Shown here: piece after piece, positions 30,834-36,686 of the stretch
Layout of the letters: each line of letters begins with the position of its first letter
How positions within the stretch are numbered: position 1 is the stretch's first letter
DNA from: Luteimonas sp. J29
Lineage (GTDB): Bacteria; Pseudomonadota; Gammaproteobacteria; Xanthomonadales; Xanthomonadaceae
Direction of reading: 5' to 3'
Assembly: GCF_000472505.1 (NCBI RefSeq)
Contig: NZ_KI421430.1
Location: 1-36,686 of the forward strand
DNA length: 36,686 nt
Made by a program: the position numbers and the translations under genes
Notes under the pieces: generated by a model
Database searches by the model: none
What the model saw: the letters and a program-made list of their open reading frames with translations, nothing else
Told to the model about the DNA's origin: nothing

Positions 30834-32291
30834 TCACGGTTGCAGCCTGCGGATGGCGGTGACGCGATCGACCATGGCGGTGACCGGATCGGCCATCAGC
30901 GGCAATAGCGGGGTCACCACCACGCCATTGACCGGGTAGCGCACGAGCTGGCCATCGTCGGCGACCATCGACACGCTGGCCGCGTCGTGGATCACCCAGG
31001 TGGCGCCGTCCACGCGCCCGATCACCATCATCACATGCCCGGGCACGTAAAGCAGGTCGCCGACCCCGGCCTGCGCGAGCAGGCGCAGCCGCTCCTCGTG
31101 GCCCATGCCCGGTTCGACCACGGTACCTCCGAGCGCGGGGCTCGATGCCTGGGCGCCCGTGTTGCGCGGGATCACCAGGCCGAAGCTGCGCAGCACTTCC
31201 GACACGAACCCGCTGCAGTCGCGGCCGTTGTAACGGTGTCCCCAGCCGTAGCGCTCGCCGAGGAACTTGAACGCCTGCCGGATCAGGTTGGCCTTCGTCA
31301 GCGGCAGGTAGCCCTCGGCCACGTCGGCCGAGCGCGGCAGCAGCGCGGGGACGAACGCGAGCGTGCCGTCCGCCTCGCGCACCGGCAGGTCGACCACGTA
31401 GCCGAAGCCCGGATGCTGGCCGTTGACCGGCGCGTGCGGCGGCCACTCGGCCAATGGCAGGCGCACGCCCATGTCCAGCGGCAGTTCGGACACCTCCGGG
31501 CGCTCGCGCGTATGCACCGTGCGCACCTGGGCGCCGGTCACCACCACGAACGGCGCGCGCCGGCTGTAGGCAAAGACCTCGGCCCGTTCCCCGAACGCGA
31601 CGGCGCCGGCCTCGATCCAGCCGGCATAGGTCTCGCTGAGCACGAACAGCCAGTGCCGGTCGCGGCTGCGGTGCACGACCGCCACCGGCGTGCCGGGGAA
31701 CAGCGCGGTTTCCTGGAAGCGGTCGAGGTCGCGGTCGTCGGGCGTACTGAACACGCGCAGGTGGGTGGGGAAGGTGCGCAGGTCGGCGCGTCGCACGACC
31801 AGGCCGAAACGCGTCACCTGGGTCTGGGGGATGTCGTCCAGGTCGAGCGCGCCGACCAGGCGGTCGATCGCGCGCGCGCTGCCTTCCTTGCCGGCCTCGT
31901 CGTACAGCACGGCCGTGGGGCGCGGCGAGGCGGCCTCGATCCAGGCGCGGACCTGTTCGGCCTCGACCGTGTACGGCAGGTCCTCGATGTCGTGCAGCGA
32001 CGGGTCGAGCTGCCGCATGCGCGCGTTCTGCGCCGCGACCGCGCCCGCGTCGAGGATCAGGCGATCGGGGTCGCGCAGACGGCTGGTCCAGAACCCGGGA
32101 TCGAGGTGCGCGCGCGTGACGCCCGGCAGCACCTCGACCTGCGGATCGAACGGCGATCGGGCGTGGCCCAGGGTCGACGCCATCGCCAGCACGCAGGCCA
32201 GGGCGACGCGCATTGCCGCACGGCAGGGGCGGGTGGCCGCGACGCCGTCGTGGCGCGCCGTCGGCTTGGCAGGAACGGGCGGCTGTCGCAT
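30834..32291 (-). CDS. SH3-domain NlpC/P60 (C40) cell-wall peptidase, exported
   Basis: About 485 aa. It is a predicted peptidoglycan endopeptidase. The C-terminal NlpC/P60 domain has the nucleophile in GRDCSGFVSEVLRSFGL and the histidine in LYVPGHVMMVIGRVD. Upstream are SH3-like regions (VAVVHRSRDRHWLFVLSETYAGWIEAGAVAFG) and an N-terminal domain typical of multi-SH3 C40 peptidases. The signal peptide MRVALACVLAMASTLGHA starts at 32213 and may be the real start. The longer start at 32291 is listed because a TAACAT box lies 9 nt before it. It is divergent from the D-Ala-D-Ala dipeptidase, which also acts on wall peptides. Confidence 0.87.
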   Translation of the reverse strand: MRQPPVPAKPTARHDGVAATRPCRAAMRVALACVLAMASTLGHARSPFDPQVEVLPGVTRAHLDPGFWTSRLRDPDRLILDAGAVAAQNARMRQLDPSLHDIEDLPYTVEAEQVRAWIEAASPRPTAVLYDEAGKEGSARAIDRLVGALDLDDIPQTQVTRFGLVVRRADLRTFPTHLRVFSTPDDRDLDRFQETALFPGTPVAVVHRSRDRHWLFVLSETYAGWIEAGAVAFGERAEVFAYSRRAPFVVVTGAQVRTVHTRERPEVSELPLDMGVRLPLAEWPPHAPVNGQHPGFGYVVDLPVREADGTLAFVPALLPRSADVAEGYLPLTKANLIRQAFKFLGERYGWGHRYNGRDCSGFVSEVLRSFGLVIPRNTGAQASSPALGGTVVEPGMGHEERLRLLAQAGVGDLLYVPGHVMMVIGRVDGATWVIHDAASVSMVADDGQLVRYPVNGVVVTPLLPLMADPVTAMVDRVTAIRRLQP

Positions 32292-32300
32292 GCTGCGGCC

Positions 32301-33068
32301 ATGTTACACAGCCGCACCCAACCCCCATCGAGGCCCGTGCACCGGGCAGGCGTGGCCGTCCTCGGACTGGCCATCCTGCTGGCCACCGCGGGCTGCGGGA
32401 CGCGCGCCGATCGCGCCGGCGCGGAGCAGGGGAGCGCGGCGACCCCGGCATCGCTTGGCATGGTCGACATCCGCGACCTGGTGCCGGACATCGACACCGA
32501 CATCCGCTACGCAGGTCCGGACAACTTCACCGGGGCGCCGGTGGAAGGCTACGAGGCCCCGAAGTGCTACCTGCTGCGGCCGGCGGCCGAGGCGCTCGCG
32601 GCCCTCGAGCGCGAACTGCGTCCCCGTGGGCTGCGGCTGCGCATCTTCGACTGCTACCGGCCCGCGCGCGCGGTGCGGCGCTTCGTGGAATGGGCCAACG
32701 ACCCCTCCGACCAGCGCACGCGCGCGGCGTACTACCCGGCGCTGGAGAAATCGAGCCTGGTCCCGGACTACATCGCCGACCGGTCCGGGCACAGCCGCGG
32801 CGCCACCGTCGACCTCACGCTGCTGCAGTGCGACCGGCCCGGGTCCGCGGACTGCCGTCCGCTGGACATGGGCACGCCGTTCGACTTCTTCGACCCGCGC
32901 GCCAATACCGACCATCCGGGCCTGGCACCCGCCCAGCGCGAATCGCGCGCACGGCTGCGCGAAGCCATGGAACGCCATGGCTTCGCCAACTACCCGATGG
33001 AATGGTGGCACTACACGTTCCGGCTCGAGCCGGAACCGCAGGTGCACCACGACGTGCCGGTCCGCTGA
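32301..33068 (+). CDS. D-alanyl-D-alanine dipeptidase, VanX/DdpX-like lipoprotein
   Basis: 255 aa. It is a zinc dipeptidase of family M15 that cleaves D-Ala-D-Ala, here probably for murein peptide recycling. The zinc and catalytic motifs are complete: SGHSRGATVDLTLL (S-x-H-x6-D) and the C-terminal EWWHY (E-x-x-H). RIFDCYRPARAVRRFVEWA carries the conserved arginine. The N-terminus has a hydrophobic stretch and LLATAGC, a likely lipobox with Cys33, so it is probably lipid-anchored. Start at 32301. Pairing with the divergent NlpC/P60 gene suggests a wall-turnover locus. There is no vanA/vanH neighbour, so resistance is not implied. Confidence 0.92.
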   Translation: MLHSRTQPPSRPVHRAGVAVLGLAILLATAGCGTRADRAGAEQGSAATPASLGMVDIRDLVPDIDTDIRYAGPDNFTGAPVEGYEAPKCYLLRPAAEALAALERELRPRGLRLRIFDCYRPARAVRRFVEWANDPSDQRTRAAYYPALEKSSLVPDYIADRSGHSRGATVDLTLLQCDRPGSADCRPLDMGTPFDFFDPRANTDHPGLAPAQRESRARLREAMERHGFANYPMEWWHYTFRLEPEPQVHHDVPVR

Positions 33069-33094
33069 GGCGGACCGCCGGCCGCGGGGCCCGG

Positions 33095-33271
33095 TCAGCC
33101 GATCTTCTTGAAGGTGTTGGTGTTGCCGAGCTTCTCGATCTTGCCGCCCGCCTTGCGGAACGCGGCGAGGTCGTCCTCGAGCTGCTCGCGGGTGAGGGTG
33201 GCGGTCTGCTTGCTCGAACGGCCGGTCCGGCGCAGGACGGTGCTGTTGTTGCTCTTGGTCGCTGGTGCCAT
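33095..33271 (-). CDS. Small basic conserved-looking protein (58 aa)
   Basis: The sequence begins MAPATKSNNSTVLRRTGRSS and continues through TLTREQLEDDLAAFRKAGGK to IEKLGNTNTFKKIG. A basic, Ser/Thr-rich and probably disordered head precedes one amphipathic helix and a GGKIEKL turn. Such AF-x-x-x-GGKI endings occur in several small proteobacterial proteins, including the RNA-polymerase-binding SutA family, but this similarity is only suggestive. The codons have the G/C third positions of the host. A candidate promoter (TTGACG at 33328-33333, TATGCT at 33302-33307, long 20-nt spacer) lies upstream. Function unknown. Confidence 0.72.
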   Translation of the reverse strand: MAPATKSNNSTVLRRTGRSSKQTATLTREQLEDDLAAFRKAGGKIEKLGNTNTFKKIG

Positions 33272-33424
33272 CAGTACGTCACTGGGGTGGATCAGGCCTG
33301 CAGCATAGCCCCCCGCCCGTAAAAAAACGTCAATCGACGGGATTCGGGCTCCTCTGCGGCGATTTCGACGAAATTCGCCGCCAGATTGCGGGAATTTCCG
33401 GCGGATCGGGAGTCCGCGCCTCGT

Positions 33425-35499
<2,075 letters not shown>

Positions 35500-35604
35500 T
35501 CACCAGGCGCATGGGCGGAGGCAGCAGATGATGCAGGCCACGTCGAAGGCCGGCGACCCGAGTCCGGTGCGATCCCGCAGCCGGCGCGATCGTAGCGTGG
35601 CAAC

Positions 35605-35643
35605 GGATCGCGAAAGGGCGTGTCCATGGATCGCGAAAGAGCG
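35605..35643. repeat. Two 16-bp direct repeats near the dif-like site
   Basis: GGATCGCGAAAGGGCG (35605-35620) and GGATCGCGAAAGAGCG (35628-35643) have one mismatch and a period of 23 bp. They lie about 60 bp left of the dif-like site. Confidence 0.7.
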
Positions 35644-35704
35644 CTGCATCAATCAGATAGGGCAATTACCTAATGTGGTGGCGCACATTCGGGGTGATTC
35701 TTGG

Positions 35705-35732
35705 ACTTCGCATAATGTCTATTATGTTATTG
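35705..35732. other. dif-like XerC/XerD recombination site
   Basis: A 28-bp site aligned with E. coli dif. The left (XerC) arm reads ACTTCGCATAA, the centre TGTCTA and the right (XerD) arm TTATGTTATTG. By eye 21 of 28 positions agree with E. coli dif, including the whole inner CATAA-TGT and TATTATGTTA parts. The inner arms CATAAT/ATTATG form a perfect inverted repeat around 4 bp. It may be the chromosomal dif or an attachment site of a Xer-using element. No phage or element genes are visible beside it. Confidence 0.65.
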
Positions 35733-35945
35733 TCGGAGCAGCAGCCAGGCGGCGGATGGCGGATCCCGTCCCGGGAAACCCTCCAGGAACTGCATGCGCC
35801 CCCGATGATGCGGGCCGCGTTCGAGCTACAGCGCGCCCGCGTCGCCAGCGAACGACGGCCAGACGTCGTGGGCCGAACGCTGACGCAGCCCGGACGTCCC
35901 ACGCCGGAATTCCGACTCCAGCCGGAAGCGGCTCCGCGTTCCTGC

Positions 35946-35975
35946 AGCACCTGGCCAACCAGCACCTGGCCAACC
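35946..35975. repeat. 15-bp perfect tandem duplication
   Basis: AGCACCTGGCCAACC occurs twice in a row (35946-35960, 35961-35975). It is probably a replication-slippage product. Confidence 0.8.
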
Positions 35976-36025
35976 CGGCAGCACGAGCTGACCGACCCGG
36001 TCCATGCCGCATTGCGTTGACCACC

Positions 36026-36049
36026 CCTTCCCCCGCGTGCGGGGGAAGG
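36026..36049. repeat. Palindromic intergenic repeat
   Basis: CCTTCCCCCGC and GCGGGGGAAGG form an 11-bp stem with a 2-nt centre, followed by GTCGGGATGGGGG. This is the widely dispersed proteobacterial intergenic palindrome type and is unrelated to the REP family above. Confidence 0.7.
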
Positions 36050-36354
36050 TCGGGATGGGGGCGAAGTTCCGCAGCGGGAGGCCGGACCTTCGCCACGGCC
36101 CGGGGCCATCGCCAGGTCGCAACGCATACCAGCGCTCGCTGCCACTTCGCACTTCAAGACGATCCAGGCGCTCGAGGGTCGCCGCCACCACGAGCGGTCA
36201 CCGCGTGCAGCCGTCCCGGGTCAACACGGCAGCTACGCGCGAACTCCCGTCATGGACGCCGCCGCACGCGCCCGCGGCAACCGCTCGTCCTGACCGGATC
36301 CTCGATCACCGGCTGGCCGCTGCTGCGAACGCGCGAACGAAAGCATGCACCCTG

Positions 36355-36384
36355 TTGACGGTCCCCGAACCGTCCCTTTACAAT
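36355..36384 (+). promoter_or_regulatory. Promoter of tRNA-Ala (and tRNA-Glu)
   Basis: -35 TTGACG (36355-36360), an 18-nt spacer, -10 TACAAT (36379-36384), 18 nt upstream of the tRNA-Ala 5' end. Confidence 0.75.
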
Positions 36385-36402
36385 TTCGTGCTTTCCAGCC
36401 GT

Positions 36403-36478
36403 GGGGCCATAGCTCAGCTGGGAGAGCGCCTGCATGGCATGCAGGAGGTCGGCGGTTCGATCCCGCCTGGCTCCACCA
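36403..36478 (+). tRNA. tRNA-Ala (GGC)
   Basis: 76 nt with encoded CCA. The acceptor GGGGCCA pairs with TGGCTCC (one G-U). The anticodon stem-loop CCTGC-ATGGCAT-GCAGG gives anticodon GGC. Confidence 0.97.
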
Positions 36479-36533
36479 CGTTTCCTCTGGAAATCCGGCG
36501 GAAACGGCTATAAATGGGCTTAAAGGCTACTGC

Positions 36534-36609
36534 GTCCCCATCGTCTAGAGGCCTAGGACATTACCCTTTCACGGTAGCGACCGGGGTTCGAATCCCCGTG
36601 GGGACGCCA
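36534..36609 (+). tRNA. tRNA-Glu (UUC)
   Basis: 76 nt, 3' end GCCA. The acceptor GTCCCCA pairs with TGGGGAC. The anticodon loop CTTTCAC gives UUC. It lies 55 nt after tRNA-Ala with no promoter of its own visible, so it is probably co-transcribed. Confidence 0.97.
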
Positions 36610-36616
36610 CCTTCCA

Positions 36617-36644
36617 GACAACGCCCGCGCAAGCGGGCGTTGTC
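36617..36644 (+). terminator. Hairpin after tRNA-Glu, terminator-like
   Basis: GACAACGCCCGC and GCGGGCGTTGTC pair over 12 bp around a GCAA loop, 8 nt after the tRNA. There is no strong U-tract, so it may act as a 3'-end stem or weak terminator. Confidence 0.5.
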
Positions 36645-36686
36645 GTTCCAGGATCCCACACACGGGGATGAGAACCCCGCAGGGTT

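Noticed and set aside
32301..33068. Vancomycin-resistance type vanX
   Set aside because: No vanA, vanH or regulator is nearby, the host is Gram-negative, and a lipoprotein signal is present. A wall-recycling dipeptidase is the simpler reading.
35673..36020. 115-codon frame starting MWWRTFGVILGLRIMSIMLL
   Set aside because: The hydrophobic start is suggestive of a phage-type small protein, but the rest is unstructured shadow sequence, there is no Shine-Dalgarno, and it runs through the dif-like site.

Overview
The window is high-GC (about 70%) gammaproteobacterial chromosome, most likely from the Xanthomonadaceae/Lysobacteraceae (Lysobacter/Luteimonas-like). Grounds: the comEC-exbB-exbD-msbA-lpxK-kdsB-uvrC-pgsA order, the REP type with a GTAG head and its matching RAYT transposase, the MetX-family acyltransferase, and TAnnnT -10 boxes lying 6-7 nt before several start codons. 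This placement is inferred from gene content; no search was run.

Layout. (1) 1-1487: three integron gene cassettes of lower GC, all read on the minus strand and separated by attC sites, with no integrase in the window. (2) 1816-3552: tRNA-Leu(CAA), a DUF2214 membrane protein and a MetX-family acyltransferase. (3) 3678-11582, minus strand: a complete cytochrome c maturation locus (ccmABCDEFGHI) headed by a DUF3293 gene. A 557-nt insert separates ccmB from ccmC; it holds a purine-rich degenerate repeat tract and a REP pair. (4) 11763-13791: a methionine/glutamine-type aminotransferase and an omega-amidase, followed by a convergent PaaI-type thioesterase. (5) 14414-26344, plus strand: envelope and DNA genes comEC, exbB, exbD, msbA, lpxK, kdsB, a small tyrosine phosphatase, a thioredoxin-like/NHL protein, uvrC and pgsA, mostly with start/stop overlaps. 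(6) 26335-26905: tRNA-Gly, tRNA-Cys, tRNA-Leu in the same order as E. coli glyW-cysT-leuZ. The tRNA-Leu(UAA) is split in its anticodon by a 223-nt group I intron. (7) 27120-33271: an FMN-binding glutamate synthase-like protein, a REP-flanked RAYT transposase, a DAACS symporter, an SH3/NlpC-P60 cell-wall hydrolase, a D-Ala-D-Ala dipeptidase and a small basic protein. (8) 33425-35349: an isochorismatase-like hydrolase coupled to a small charged protein, and a BON-domain protein. (9) 35350-36402: about 1 kb with no convincing gene, carrying a dif-like XerCD site and several short repeats. (10) tRNA-Ala(GGC) and tRNA-Glu(UUC) at the right edge.

How the genes work together. The Ccm block is one machine for haem export, chaperoning and ligation to c-type apocytochromes. 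msbA, lpxK and kdsB serve lipid A/Kdo synthesis and LPS export. exbB/exbD form an energising proton channel. The aminotransferase/omega-amidase pair makes transamination with glutamine irreversible.

The most striking element is the group I intron in tRNA-Leu(UAA). It sits at the same position (after U34) as the cyanobacterial/plastid trnL intron, but its core reads like the small proteobacterial Azoarcus tRNA-Ile intron. Next in interest are the integrase-less cassette array, the dif-like site, and the RAYT whose stop codon lies inside a REP.
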